Assembly (NCBI GenBank): GCA_026399475.1
Contig: JAPLQY010000005.1
Span: 1-60,331, forward strand
Length of the DNA stretch: 60,331 nucleotides
From: Rhodocyclales bacterium
GTDB lineage: Bacteria; Pseudomonadota; Gammaproteobacteria; Burkholderiales; Rhodocyclaceae
Direction of reading: 5' to 3'
Numbering within the stretch: the first letter of the stretch is position 1; every line of letters begins with the position of its first letter. This document shows, piece by piece, positions 26,427-35,810 of the stretch. Below the pieces are notes generated by a model that saw only the letters and a list, made by a program, of their open reading frames with translations, did no database searches and was not told the origin of the DNA. Position numbers and translations under genes: made by a program.

Positions 26427-27428
26427 GTGGCAATCGATTCAACCAGCCTGATCGTCGGATCGGGCAGTATCGCGCGGCGGCATCTTGCCAACCTGAGGAT
26501 GCTGCGTCCGCAAAGCCGCATCATCGTGTTGCGCCGGCAGCAGTCGGTCAGCGGCGATTTGCCGGGGGCCGATCGGGTGGTAGACACGCTTGAGGACGCG
26601 ATTCGTGAGCGCCCCGAGACGGCCATCGTGGCCAATCCCGCTCCATTTCATGTGCCCGTCGCGCAGGCTCTGGCCGAAGCCGGGTGTCACCTGTTGGTGG
26701 AAAAGCCATTCTCCGACCGGATGGACGGTTTGGATGCATTGATCGACACCTGTGCGTCGCGCGGAGCGACGCTGATGGTGGGGTACAACTTGCGTTTCTG
26801 CCCTTCGCTGCAGGCGATGGCCCGGTTGGTTACCGAGGGTGCCGTCGGGCGAGTCCTGCATGTCAGTGCTGAAATTGGCCAGTATCTGCCCGATTGGAGG
26901 CCGTCCGCAGACTATCGGGATGGGGTTACGGCCCAAGCCAGTCTGGGCGGAGGGGCCTTGCTGGAGCTCAGTCATGAAATCGACATTGCGCTGTGGCTGG
27001 GTGGCCCTGTGGCAAGTTTGACCGCCAGTCTTGGCCGTGTCGGCGATCTGGAGATTGATACCGAGGATTGTGCCGACCTGCTTGTCAATTTCAGCAGCGG
27101 GGCGCGTGGCCATGTCCATATGGACCTCCTGCAGCGCGTCCCCACACGCCGTTGTCGCGTGGTGGGCAGCGAGGGCACGCTCGAATGGGACTACTTCGAG
27201 GACACGCTGCGGCTTGGCCGTCCGGGCGAAACATGGCGGCAACTCGAAGCCCCGCGACTCAATCAACGAAATGACATGTATCTGAACGAGCTTGCCCATT
27301 TCTTTGCCTGCGTCGAGCAGGGTGTTTTGCCGCTTGTCCCCGGTTCGGTGGGTAGGGATGTTCTTGCCGTTGCACTTGCGGCGCGGGAGTCGGCGGCAAA
27401 GAAGAAAACTGTCGAGATGCTGCGCTGA
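26427..27428 (+). CDS. Gfo/Idh/MocA oxidoreductase (PtmF-like)
   Basis: 333 residues. NAD-binding SLIVGSGSIARRHLANL, then PAPFHVPVAQALAEAGCHLLVEKPFSD, the EKP signature of the family, and GGGALLELSHEIDIALWLGG. GTG start with AGGAAA close by. Its place after ptmE matches ptmF of legionaminic gene sets, where the protein is tied to the early amino-sugar steps; the exact reaction is not settled in my knowledge. Confidence 0.75.
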   Translation: MAIDSTSLIVGSGSIARRHLANLRMLRPQSRIIVLRRQQSVSGDLPGADRVVDTLEDAIRERPETAIVANPAPFHVPVAQALAEAGCHLLVEKPFSDRMDGLDALIDTCASRGATLMVGYNLRFCPSLQAMARLVTEGAVGRVLHVSAEIGQYLPDWRPSADYRDGVTAQASLGGGALLELSHEIDIALWLGGPVASLTASLGRVGDLEIDTEDCADLLVNFSSGARGHVHMDLLQRVPTRRCRVVGSEGTLEWDYFEDTLRLGRPGETWRQLEAPRLNQRNDMYLNELAHFFACVEQGVLPLVPGSVGRDVLAVALAARESAAKKKTVEMLR

Positions 27429-27430
27429 CA

Positions 27431-28276
27431 ATGGCGTCCCTGTTGTTTTCTGCGGTCTCTGCTGTGCGACGCTGGATGCTAGATGTTTACTGGCGTCTGC
27501 GGGCATTGCCGGACGATTATCCGGCCTGGCGCGCCGATCGCGAGAATCGCAATTTGTATCGTAGCCTGTCGGAAGACGACTTGCGTGCGGCACGCAAATC
27601 GGACACGGTGTTCGTGTGCGGTACCGGCTACTCCGTTCTCGATATTTCACCTGAGGAATGGGGGCGCATCGGGCAGCATGACGTCCTGAGTTTCCGCGAC
27701 TTCCCCAAACAGAACTTCGTCAAGGCAGACTTTCACGTGACGGGTGAAATTGACGATGTTGACGAATATGCCGCAGCCATTAACGACAACCCCCTCTATG
27801 ACGAGACTTTGTTTCTTGTCCAGGAAGGGATCAAGGCCGTCATGGGGAACCGGTTGCTCGGTTGGCGAAAACTGCGCGAGGGAAGGAAAATCTTTCGCTA
27901 TCGGCGGCGCGGCAGGGGCATGATGATTCCGTTTAGCCGACGTTTTGTGGACGGAGTGGTGCACGGCTTCGGGTCGATTGTCGGAGTGGTCAATATCGCC
28001 TACCTGCTGGGCTGGAAGCACATCGTGCTGGTCGGCATCGACCTTTACGATCATCGTTATTTCTTCATGCCGCCAGACAAGACGCGTGAAGTGGAAAAGT
28101 CCGGCCTGACATACGCCAGCGCCTTCACCCAGGGCAATCAGATCGTTGATCAGATTGGAATGTGGCGCGACCTTATGCAGGCGGAGGGAATTCATGTCTA
28201 TGCCTATAATCCCCGCTCCCTGCTGACCCATCGCCTGCCGGTGTTCGATTGGTCCGCTCTCCAGGTTTCAAAATAA
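27431..28276 (+). CDS. unassigned Rossmann-like protein, GT42/DUF115-like
   Basis: 281 residues, no firm family. FVCGTGYSVLDISPEEWGRI followed by DVLSFRDFPKQNFVKADFHVTGEI resembles the N-terminus of GT42 sialyltransferases and of MptE/DUF115 proteins, which begin GxGPSL..I....F.....N. A later VVNIAYLLGWKHIVLVGIDLYDH is the GxDL.. element of that fold. A nonulosonic acid transferase is therefore attractive, given the island, but it is inference. Starts 2 bp after the oxidoreductase gene. Confidence 0.5.
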   Translation: MASLLFSAVSAVRRWMLDVYWRLRALPDDYPAWRADRENRNLYRSLSEDDLRAARKSDTVFVCGTGYSVLDISPEEWGRIGQHDVLSFRDFPKQNFVKADFHVTGEIDDVDEYAAAINDNPLYDETLFLVQEGIKAVMGNRLLGWRKLREGRKIFRYRRRGRGMMIPFSRRFVDGVVHGFGSIVGVVNIAYLLGWKHIVLVGIDLYDHRYFFMPPDKTREVEKSGLTYASAFTQGNQIVDQIGMWRDLMQAEGIHVYAYNPRSLLTHRLPVFDWSALQVSK

Positions 28277-28298
28277 TTGCGAAAGTAGTCGCCTCATC

Positions 28299-29255
28299 AT
28301 GTCCAAGACATTGCGTATTCTGGTAATTGGCGCCGGCCAGATCGGCAGTCGGCACATTCAGGCCCTGGCCTCGATCCCGGATGTCGGCGAGGTTGTCGCC
28401 GTCGATCCGTCGCCGGAATCCCGTGAGCGGGCGGCGCTGCGCTGGCGCGATGTGCCGGGGCATGAGGGCAAGCGCCTGGAAGTTGTCGCCGGGATGGATC
28501 AAGTGGGGGGTAGCGGCTTCGATCTGGCGGTGCTGGCCACCAATGCACCGGGCCGACTGGAGCATTTTCGGCGTGTCGTCGCGCGAGGCATCCGGTACGT
28601 GCTGGCGGAGAAACTGCTGTTCCAGTCTGTCGCAGAACTTGAGGAAGCGCTTGACCTGTGCCGCACGGCAGGCGTGTCTCTGTATCCGAACTACGTTTAT
28701 CGCTATGCATCCCCGTGGCGTCTGTTGAGTGATCGCCTGAATGGCAAGGCTTTTGAGATGCGGGTTGTCGCCGGCGATATCGGGTTGGCAACGAATCTTC
28801 CCCACTGGCTGGACCTGTTCGAGTTCCTTGCAGGTTCTCCGTTAAGCGAGTTGTCGATCGAATTGACCAGGCCCGCTTATCCGAGCAAGCGGGGCGGCGG
28901 TTTGCTTGATTTCTCCGGTAGCGCGGCAGGACGGGCCAACTCCGGGGCATCGCTATCGTTGAGTTTTGCCGATGGCGTCGGTGTTCCCGTGGCGACCATC
29001 GCTACCGCAGATGGCAATTGGATCCTCGATGAAGGTGCCAGCACGATTGCCGGGAGCCTTGCTGAGGCAGGCATGCACCTGGAGATGCCGATGGTTAGTC
29101 GAATCACGGCGCTCGCCGTGCCGGATATCCTGGCCGGCCGAACGGTCCTTCCGGATCTGCTTGCGACCGCCTCAATGAATCGCCTGCTGCTTGTTGCCGC
29201 GGGTCGTGCGCTGTATGGAACGGTGCAACGTGACACGATAATTCCGATCACCTGA
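28299..29255 (+). CDS. Gfo/Idh/MocA family oxidoreductase
   Basis: 318 residues. ILVIGAGQIGSRHIQALASIPDVGEVVAVDPS is the dinucleotide site; the EKP position reads VLAEKLLFQS, so the proline is lost, and YPNYVYRY and DLFEFLAGSPL follow. The family oxidises or reduces sugars and related alcohols with NAD(P). It is the second of three such genes in this island. Substrate unknown. Confidence 0.75.
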   Translation: MSKTLRILVIGAGQIGSRHIQALASIPDVGEVVAVDPSPESRERAALRWRDVPGHEGKRLEVVAGMDQVGGSGFDLAVLATNAPGRLEHFRRVVARGIRYVLAEKLLFQSVAELEEALDLCRTAGVSLYPNYVYRYASPWRLLSDRLNGKAFEMRVVAGDIGLATNLPHWLDLFEFLAGSPLSELSIELTRPAYPSKRGGGLLDFSGSAAGRANSGASLSLSFADGVGVPVATIATADGNWILDEGASTIAGSLAEAGMHLEMPMVSRITALAVPDILAGRTVLPDLLATASMNRLLLVAAGRALYGTVQRDTIIPIT

Positions 29256-29268
29256 AGGAAGCTTGGTC

Positions 29269-30213
29269 ATGAAAATGCTGCTGATTGGTGCCGGAGGGAT
29301 CGCACAGGAGTATGTGAAGGCCCTGCGTACGCTTGGTGTTGGCCAGATCGATGTGCTGTCACGACGCAAGGAGTCGGCGGAGGCTTTTCGGCAGACCTGG
29401 AGTCTGGGGCGCGCGTTTGGCGGCGGGCAGGAAACGTTGCCCGGCATTGCCCGGGACTATGATGCAGTGATCGTTGCCAGTCCGATCGAGACCTTGCTGC
29501 CCTATCTGCGCGATCTGCTCCAACTCGGGGTGACCAAGGTATTGGTTGAGAAACCGGTCGCACTGAGCGCGCCAGAGCTGGATCGCTTCCTGGCCGACCA
29601 CCCCGACGCGCCGGTCATGGTGGCCCTGAACCGCCTTTTCTTTCCCTCCGTGCAGGAACTGCGTCGCCGGCTGGTCGAGGAGCCCGTGCGGTCGGCGGAG
29701 TTTTCGTTTACCGAATGGGTGCATCGCATCAACACCGAGCAATACCGGCCTGAGGTGTTGGCCCGCTGGGGCGCCGCCAACTGCATCCATGTGACCTCGA
29801 CCGTGTTTGACCTGATCGGCATGCCGCGGATTTTGAATGTTCAGCGTGGAGGGGCGGGGGACATTGCCTGGCATCCTGCGGCGTCGATTTTTGTGGGAAG
29901 CGGAGTGAGCTCGACGGGAGCCCCGTTCAGTTACGGATCGGATTGGGGAAGCGCCGGCCGGTGGAGCGTTACGGTGCGGACTGCCCTGGGTTCATATCAC
30001 CTCGAGCCGATGGAGGCCCTGGCCTTCTGCCCGAAAGGCTCCGTTTCTCGTGAAGTCCTGGTGCCCGCCTGGGCGGGGGAAACGAAGTGCGGATTTGTGG
30101 AGATGCTCGAATACTGGCTGAAGTCCGCTGAAGTCGAGCCGCGCTTCGGCTTGCCGCGGTTGCGGGATCACCTCGCCGTTGTGGATAACATCCTCTATGG
30201 GGAAGAGCATTGA
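29269..30213 (+). CDS. Gfo/Idh/MocA family oxidoreductase
   Basis: 314 residues. MLLIGAGGIAQEYVKALRTLG and VLVEKPVALSAPEL (intact EKP) place it in the family. ATG 29269 has AAGGA 9 bp upstream; a TTG six bases earlier is less likely. It is only distantly like the preceding oxidoreductase by eye, so this is not a fresh duplication. The stop overlaps the next start as TTGA. Substrate unknown. Confidence 0.75.
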   Translation: MKMLLIGAGGIAQEYVKALRTLGVGQIDVLSRRKESAEAFRQTWSLGRAFGGGQETLPGIARDYDAVIVASPIETLLPYLRDLLQLGVTKVLVEKPVALSAPELDRFLADHPDAPVMVALNRLFFPSVQELRRRLVEEPVRSAEFSFTEWVHRINTEQYRPEVLARWGAANCIHVTSTVFDLIGMPRILNVQRGGAGDIAWHPAASIFVGSGVSSTGAPFSYGSDWGSAGRWSVTVRTALGSYHLEPMEALAFCPKGSVSREVLVPAWAGETKCGFVEMLEYWLKSAEVEPRFGLPRLRDHLAVVDNILYGEEH

Positions 30214-31316
30214 GCAGTCGGCGCCTTCGAACCGCCGATATTCTGGTCGAAGGAGGTTCTTTCCAGTATTACCGGTTGTTGCCGAGCGACGGTCTGGCTT
30301 TGGCGGCCGATTGGCCAGCGGCCGACTTGCAGGCCATCGGCGGAATTCTGAGTGCGCCGGGCGGCGTTGAGCAGGGAAATGAGGCAGACATCGATGCCCT
30401 GGGTTTTGCACTGCTTGCGCACGGAGCCAAGCCTTTGCCGGATGGAGTCGACTGGAAGTCGCTGGCAGACAGATTGTCGCTGTTGTATGCCAGGCAGCTA
30501 AAGCCTGACGGTTCGCGGGCATTGCGCATGAAGGCGGCGCGGGCCAATTTTTTCCTGCGTGATTTGCTGGATATTTCAGCCGACAAAGACGATACGGCTT
30601 TTCACGAGCGGCGTTTTCCGGACGGTTTCGTTTGGGATTGGCTGCCTTGGAATGATGGCGAGATCATCGCGGACAGTCGCAGCGAGAATATTCACTATCG
30701 CTCGAGTCCGGAGCGCGATTGGCAATCCTTGTCCGTGGGCTTGCCGACCCAGATGGACATTGTGTCCGCAGGCAGTGTGGCCGTTACTTCCTGCTACAGC
30801 GATGGGTGGTATAAATGGGCTCCGGGCGATAGTGCGAAATTGTTCCCGCATCACTGCCCGGTCGTCTTGGCGTTTGATTTTCAGGGTGACTGTTTTTTTC
30901 TGGATCGATACGGCGCAGTTTTCTGCGAAGGGCACCGGCAGCCGCTGGTGCGTTTGCCGGTTGATACGGTCTGGCGGGCGCGCCTGGTGGATGGCAAGGT
31001 GTTTGTTTCGGACTGGAGCGAGCCGAGACGGCTGACGGTTCTGGATACCGATGGCTGGCAAATCTCAGTCATTGATAGCGGGCCTGTTTTGTTGACCAAC
31101 GACCTGTGCAAAGTCGGCGAAACCTACTATGTGATCGACAAGATGCAGGGCCGGGTTTTCTCCTATGATGCGAATTTTGTTCCGAAGGGTGCGCGCATGT
31201 CATTTGGCAAAGGTGCCGGTTGTCTCTATGACCCGATCACATTGCGATTCCATCAGGGGAATCTCTGCGTGCTGTCCTGGTTGACTGGCGCGCTAACCGA
31301 GATGAGCCCGTTCTGA
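30210..31316 (+). CDS. unrecognised protein, possibly a beta-propeller
   Basis: 368 residues that I cannot assign. Residues about 140-368 contain short repeated segments of the type G.....D......PV.L..D..G..FF.D, RLVDGKVFVSDWSEPRRLTVLD and CKVGETYYVIDKMQGRVFSYD, which resemble blades of an SMP-30/NHL-type propeller. No signal peptide. TTG start overlaps the previous stop, and its own stop overlaps the next ATG by one base, so it is embedded in the operon. Confidence 0.45.
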   Translation: MSSRRLRTADILVEGGSFQYYRLLPSDGLALAADWPAADLQAIGGILSAPGGVEQGNEADIDALGFALLAHGAKPLPDGVDWKSLADRLSLLYARQLKPDGSRALRMKAARANFFLRDLLDISADKDDTAFHERRFPDGFVWDWLPWNDGEIIADSRSENIHYRSSPERDWQSLSVGLPTQMDIVSAGSVAVTSCYSDGWYKWAPGDSAKLFPHHCPVVLAFDFQGDCFFLDRYGAVFCEGHRQPLVRLPVDTVWRARLVDGKVFVSDWSEPRRLTVLDTDGWQISVIDSGPVLLTNDLCKVGETYYVIDKMQGRVFSYDANFVPKGARMSFGKGAGCLYDPITLRFHQGNLCVLSWLTGALTEMSPF

Positions 31317-32626
31317 TGGCAACACTTTACGTCGTTCATTGCATCGATACGGAAGGCCCTCTCACCGAGACTTTGAGCGCCACTTTTCAGCGTTTGAACG
31401 GGGCTTTCGGTCTTGACCTGGCGCCGACCCGGGAGAACTTGCGCAAGTTGCAGAATCGCGAACTCGATCTCGGTGGCAGGGAGGCGGCGGTGGCGCGCAT
31501 GATCGCTCCCGAGTTGCTGGCGTATAACAGTTCGTGGGAGAAAATTCGCGAAATGCTCGATGATGCGCTGTCGGACGGTTTTCGGCGGCGACTGGTCGAT
31601 GATTTCGGAAATGGCTGGATCTATTCCTGGCATTGCATGGATCATCTGCACTACGTCGACAATCCGCGCCACAAGGATGTCGGTTACGGCAACGTATTTC
31701 GCTTTTACAGGGATCTGCTGGCCGAAAGCCGCAGCGGGCAGGACGAGTTGAACTGGCATTTCCATCCGACTTCCCTTACTGGCAATCCCTTGCAGGCGGC
31801 AACCAGTTATTTGAATTCCTATGGCGTGCTGATTGAAATTCTGTGCCGGCGAATTCTTGACGATGCCTGGTTTCCTGTCGTGAATCGTCCGGGATTCCAT
31901 GCCGAGCGTCCGGATTCCCATGCATTTCTTGAGCAGTGGATTCCGTTCGACTATGCGAATCAGTCGCACGAGGACGATACGGATCAGCCGGATCTCGCCG
32001 GCGGGCGTTTCGGCGACTGGCGCCGTGCCCCAAGCTCATGGCGCGGTTACCAGCCATCCCATGATGATTATCAGACGCCCGGAGCGTGCAGGCGGACGAT
32101 ATTTCGCTGCCTGAATGTGGGTACCCGTTTGCGGCCGTTGAAGTCCGCACATGTTCGGCAGGCATTCCTCGAGGCGCGTCAAGGCGGGAAGGCCGTGCTG
32201 GCCTTCGCCGATCATGACTACCGTGACATTCGTCCCGACGTGGAGGCAGTGCGCGCCATGATCGCCGAGGTGCGTCTGGAGTTTCCGGATGTCTCGCTGA
32301 AGTTCTCAGGAGCGGAAGCCGCGGCGCGCGACCTGCTTGAAGTGAGTGATCGCCCGGCGCCGAAGCTGTCTCTGGTGCTGGAAGGCAATACCTTGGTGGT
32401 TCGCCTGGAGCACGGGGCGATCTTCGGCCCGCAGCCCTTCCTTGCCATGAAGGGGCTGGACGGCCGGGTTTTCCACGACAACCTGGATATCCAGCAGCCG
32501 GGGCATTTGTGGACTTATGTGTTTGATGACCAGACTTTGCCGGTCGCTGCCTTGTCTACGGTGGGTGTGGGTTCTGCCGGGCGCTTCGGGGGTTCCTGCG
32601 TGGCTCTTTTGAGTATCCGGCAATGA
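31316..32626 (+). CDS. unrecognised protein, possible NodB-like deacetylase fold
   Basis: 436 residues. The N-terminus VVHCIDTEGPL (Asp11, Glu13) recalls the first strand of polysaccharide deacetylases, ELNWHFHPTS offers paired histidines and VLAFADHDYRDIRPD a late D-H-D cluster, so a metal-dependent barrel is possible. The C-terminal about 90 residues look like a beta-sandwich. This is a pattern guess, not a family call. Its start overlaps the previous stop (TGATG), and its stop overlaps the CMP-sugar synthetase start (ATGA). Confidence 0.45.
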   Translation: MATLYVVHCIDTEGPLTETLSATFQRLNGAFGLDLAPTRENLRKLQNRELDLGGREAAVARMIAPELLAYNSSWEKIREMLDDALSDGFRRRLVDDFGNGWIYSWHCMDHLHYVDNPRHKDVGYGNVFRFYRDLLAESRSGQDELNWHFHPTSLTGNPLQAATSYLNSYGVLIEILCRRILDDAWFPVVNRPGFHAERPDSHAFLEQWIPFDYANQSHEDDTDQPDLAGGRFGDWRRAPSSWRGYQPSHDDYQTPGACRRTIFRCLNVGTRLRPLKSAHVRQAFLEARQGGKAVLAFADHDYRDIRPDVEAVRAMIAEVRLEFPDVSLKFSGAEAAARDLLEVSDRPAPKLSLVLEGNTLVVRLEHGAIFGPQPFLAMKGLDGRVFHDNLDIQQPGHLWTYVFDDQTLPVAALSTVGVGSAGRFGGSCVALLSIRQ

Positions 32627-33339
32627 CTTTGGGGGTCGTTGCCTTCATCTTTGCCCGGGGCGGCTCCAAGGGTTTGCCGCGCAAGAACCTGCTGCCATTG
32701 GCCGGCAAGCCTTTGATCGTTCATTCGATAGAAACCGCGCTCGCCCTTTCCAGGGTATCCCGGGTGGTCGTGTCGACCGATGACGCGGAGATTGCCGAGA
32801 TTTCCCGCGATGCGGGCGCAGATGTTCCGTTTCTTCGTCCGCCTGAACTGGCGAGCGACAATGCACCCGAGTGGCTGGCCTGGCAGCACGCCATTCGCAC
32901 TCTTCGCGAGCAGGGTGAGGTGGTGGATATCTTTTTGAGCCTGCCTCCCACCTCGCCTTTGCGTATCCCGCATGACGTTGATTGTTGCCTTGATGCGCTA
33001 CTGGAGAATCAAACCGATATTGTGATTTCGGTACGCGACGCGGAGCGGAATCCATACTTCAACATGGTCCGGCGCGATGAGGATGGGGCGGTTCATCTGG
33101 CAGTGGAAGGCAAGTTTCACCGCCGGCAGGACGCTCCCGAATTGTTTGACATAACTACCGTGGCTTATGCCGCACGTGCCGATTTCGTCATGTCGGCGAC
33201 GCGTATTTTTGATGGGCGGGTAAGGGCTGTGAAGATTCCAAGGGAAAGGGCTCTGGACATCGATACGCATTTCGACATGCTGATTGCCGAGGCCCTCGTG
33301 GGAAAAGTGGCATTGGCTGGCGGCGCCAGACTTTTGTAG
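32623..33339 (+). CDS. ptmB: CMP-nonulosonate cytidylyltransferase (PtmB/LegF/NeuA type)
   Basis: 238 residues. VAFIFARGGSKGLPRKNLLPLAGKP is the CTP-binding signature; VVSTDDAEIAEI and LPPTSPLR follow. The enzyme activates the nonulosonic acid to its CMP form for transfer. In this island the substrate should be legionaminic acid or its derivative. It is coupled to the unrecognised gene before it. Confidence 0.9.
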   Translation: MTLGVVAFIFARGGSKGLPRKNLLPLAGKPLIVHSIETALALSRVSRVVVSTDDAEIAEISRDAGADVPFLRPPELASDNAPEWLAWQHAIRTLREQGEVVDIFLSLPPTSPLRIPHDVDCCLDALLENQTDIVISVRDAERNPYFNMVRRDEDGAVHLAVEGKFHRRQDAPELFDITTVAYAARADFVMSATRIFDGRVRAVKIPRERALDIDTHFDMLIAEALVGKVALAGGARLL

Positions 33340-33362
33340 CCGGTTTGGCGGGGGAGGTTTTG

Positions 33363-34055
33363 ATGAATGAGAAAAAAAGAGAGCTGAATTACCTTGCGGT
33401 TTCTTACGACACCGAGAGCAAGCCGAAAACCGCTTACCCCGATCACCTGATGCAACATGTTACCGAACTGCTCGGGCTGAAGGGCGGATCCGCGGTAGAT
33501 GTCGGTTGTGGCCGGGGCGACCAGTTGTTTGCCTTGCAGCGACTGGGTTTCGAGGTTACAGGACTGGATCTTGAGCGCAGCGCGGACGATATTCCCCGGC
33601 ATCACGTTTGCGATGTTGGACGGGAGGTTTTCCCTGTTCCCGATGCGTCGGTGGATCTGGCTTTCAGCAAAGCGGTCATCGAGCATTTGTATTTGCCGCA
33701 GATCGAACATTTCATGCTGGAAATGCGGCGCATTACGAAGCCGGACGGTTTTGTTGTCTTGATGACGCCGGATTGGAGGTATATGTATCGTGATTTCTAT
33801 GTCGAGTTCACGCACGTCAGTCCATTTACGGTGCGTTCCCTTGAGCAGTGCATGCGCATGTACGGCCTTGTCGATGTGAGCGTCCGGTCTTTCATTCAGT
33901 TGCCTCCGGTGTGGCGGTACCCCGTGCTTAAAGGGGTGTGTGACGTGATCAACCTGTTGCCTGTGCCAAAGTCGGCGGGAAAATGGGCGCGCTGGAGCAA
34001 GGAGCGCGTACTGCTGGGGATCGGCCGCAAAGCAGGGACAAGCGACCATGCGTAG
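33363..34055 (+). CDS. class I SAM-dependent methyltransferase
   Basis: 230 residues. SAVDVGCGRGDQLFALQRLGFEVTGLD binds SAM, then VDLAFSKAVIEHLYLP and MRRITKPDGFVVLMTPD. ATG 33363 follows a strong GGGGGAGG. It overlaps the next gene by 8 bp and lies between ptmB and ptmA, so methylation of the nonulosonic acid or a neighbouring sugar is likely. Position of methylation unknown. Confidence 0.75.
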   Translation: MNEKKRELNYLAVSYDTESKPKTAYPDHLMQHVTELLGLKGGSAVDVGCGRGDQLFALQRLGFEVTGLDLERSADDIPRHHVCDVGREVFPVPDASVDLAFSKAVIEHLYLPQIEHFMLEMRRITKPDGFVVLMTPDWRYMYRDFYVEFTHVSPFTVRSLEQCMRMYGLVDVSVRSFIQLPPVWRYPVLKGVCDVINLLPVPKSAGKWARWSKERVLLGIGRKAGTSDHA

Positions 34056-34845
34056 CCTTCAGGATTTGATGAGTCTGGGCGGCCGGGTTGGGCTGGTGAC
34101 CGGAGGCGCCGGGCACATGGGCCGGGTAATTTGTGAAACGCTTGCGGAGCAGGGTGCGGCAGTCGCTGTTCTGGACAGGGCCGGTTCCCGGCTCGTGGCG
34201 GACGATCTGGCGGCGCGCTATGGCGTAGCGACCCTGGCGATCGATCTGGATCTTGCCGACGAGGCGGCGCTGAAAGCCGTTCCTGAACAGATTGTCGATG
34301 TATTGGGCGGTCTGGATGTACTTGTGAATAATGCCGCCTTTGTCGGCAGTAGCGGGCTATCGGGTTGGGTGGTCCCCTTTGCGGAACAGACGGTCGATAC
34401 CTGGCGGCAGGCCATGGAAGTCAATTTGACGGCCGTTTTCGGATTGAGTCAGGCAGCCGTGCCATTTCTGGCTCGCGGAGCACATGGTTCGATTGTGAAT
34501 GTGGCTTCCATCTATGGCGTACTGGGGCCGGACTGGTCGCTCTATGACGGAACGGCCATGGGTAACCCGGCGGCCTATGCCGCCAGCAAGGGAGGGCTGA
34601 TCCAGTTCTCCCGCTGGCTGGCGACCACCGTCGCACCGTCCGTAAGGGTGAATGTGATTTCCCCGGGTGGCGTGGCCCGAGGTCAGCCGGAAGCATTCCG
34701 CCAGCGCTACGAAGCACGCACACCCTTGCGGCGGATGGCGTGCGAGGAGGATTTCAAGGGGGTGGTGGCGTTTCTCGCCAGCGACGCTTCTTCTTACGTG
34801 ACCGGACAGAACATCCTCGTTGATGGTGGCTGGTCCTCCTGGTAG
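34048..34845 (+). CDS. ptmA: PtmA-like short-chain dehydrogenase
   Basis: 265-residue classical SDR: VTGGAGHMGRVICE, NNAAF, active-site AYAASKGGLIQFSRWL, then RVNVISPGGV. It is like PtmA of Campylobacter legionaminic gene sets, which is needed for nonulosonic acid glycosylation but whose exact reaction I cannot state. A methyltransferase and ptmB lie just upstream. Confidence 0.75.
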   Translation: MRSLQDLMSLGGRVGLVTGGAGHMGRVICETLAEQGAAVAVLDRAGSRLVADDLAARYGVATLAIDLDLADEAALKAVPEQIVDVLGGLDVLVNNAAFVGSSGLSGWVVPFAEQTVDTWRQAMEVNLTAVFGLSQAAVPFLARGAHGSIVNVASIYGVLGPDWSLYDGTAMGNPAAYAASKGGLIQFSRWLATTVAPSVRVNVISPGGVARGQPEAFRQRYEARTPLRRMACEEDFKGVVAFLASDASSYVTGQNILVDGGWSSW

Positions 34846-34886
34846 CGCCGTGACCAGAAGAACCCTGACGTCTTGCGCGTCGATAG

Positions 34887-35777
34887 ATGTCCGTTCGCCC
34901 CAATACAAAAAGTCATATGTCCATCCAAAGCCGAAGCGATAGCAGTACAACACCGGAGATCTGCGGTGATGGCCGGATGAGCCTTGGCGACCGTTTGCGG
35001 TATATGGCGCTGAACTTCGTGCGCAATCTCGACTTTCGAAAATCAGCAGTCAGTCCGACAAGATTCTGCATGCCCCGGCAAGCGCGTACGTCGGGTCTGG
35101 TATCACCGAGCCGCTCCCTGACCGAGGCTTTCCTGTGCCGGCAGTTGCCGGCCTTGCTCCCTGTCGGGGAAATTCGCGTCCTCGACATCGGTTGCGGCGC
35201 AGGAGGCCTGGTGCGCTTATTGGCGGAGCTGGGATACAGGGGCAGCTATGTCGGCATCGACATTCAGGATGGGTTCGATCGCAGTGAACAACCCGGATTC
35301 GAAAAGAGCTTTCTGGCGGTTGATGCCCACCGGTACCAACCTGAAAACAAGTTTGACCTCGTGATCTCCGTATCGGCGCTGGAGCACATCCCCGACGACG
35401 CTCGGCTGATACGGAGACTCGGAGAGTTTCTGCTGCCGGGCGGATTGCAACTGCATTTCGTTCCCAGCGAATGGGCGTTGCCGGTTTACTTGTGGCATGG
35501 GTATCGGCAGTACACAGTAGCCTCATTGGCAGACCGTTTCGAAACCAGTCGAACCGTTGTTTTCTCCCTGGGGGGCGCAGCCAGCTTTTTCCTGCACCTC
35601 TTTTTCATTACGGTTTGGGAAATTCTGCTTCGCTTGAGTTTGCGGAAACGATGGTCCGGCCTTTACACTCGCTTGCTGGACGCCTGCCTCGCGATTGATC
35701 GGTACCTCCCTGTTTTGGGTACGTTCTATGCGGTGGTGTGGCGAGTGGAGCCGTCTGGCAGTGACCTTCAGGCTTAA
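34887..35777 (+). CDS. methyltransferase with C-terminal hydrophobic region
   Basis: 296 residues. RVLDIGCGAGGLVRLLAELGYRG, VGIDIQDG and DLVISVSALEHIPDD form the SAM domain. Near the C-terminus GGAASFFLHLFFITVWEILL is a long hydrophobic stretch that could bring the protein to the membrane. ATG 34887 or 34917 (MSIQSRS) are both possible; neither has a strong ribosome site. Separated from ptmA by 41 bp. Sugar methyltransferase likely. Confidence 0.65.
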   Translation: MSVRPNTKSHMSIQSRSDSSTTPEICGDGRMSLGDRLRYMALNFVRNLDFRKSAVSPTRFCMPRQARTSGLVSPSRSLTEAFLCRQLPALLPVGEIRVLDIGCGAGGLVRLLAELGYRGSYVGIDIQDGFDRSEQPGFEKSFLAVDAHRYQPENKFDLVISVSALEHIPDDARLIRRLGEFLLPGGLQLHFVPSEWALPVYLWHGYRQYTVASLADRFETSRTVVFSLGGAASFFLHLFFITVWEILLRLSLRKRWSGLYTRLLDACLAIDRYLPVLGTFYAVVWRVEPSGSDLQA

Positions 35778-35810
35778 CGCGCATCAAGATACCGATACAG
35801 GAATCCTTTT

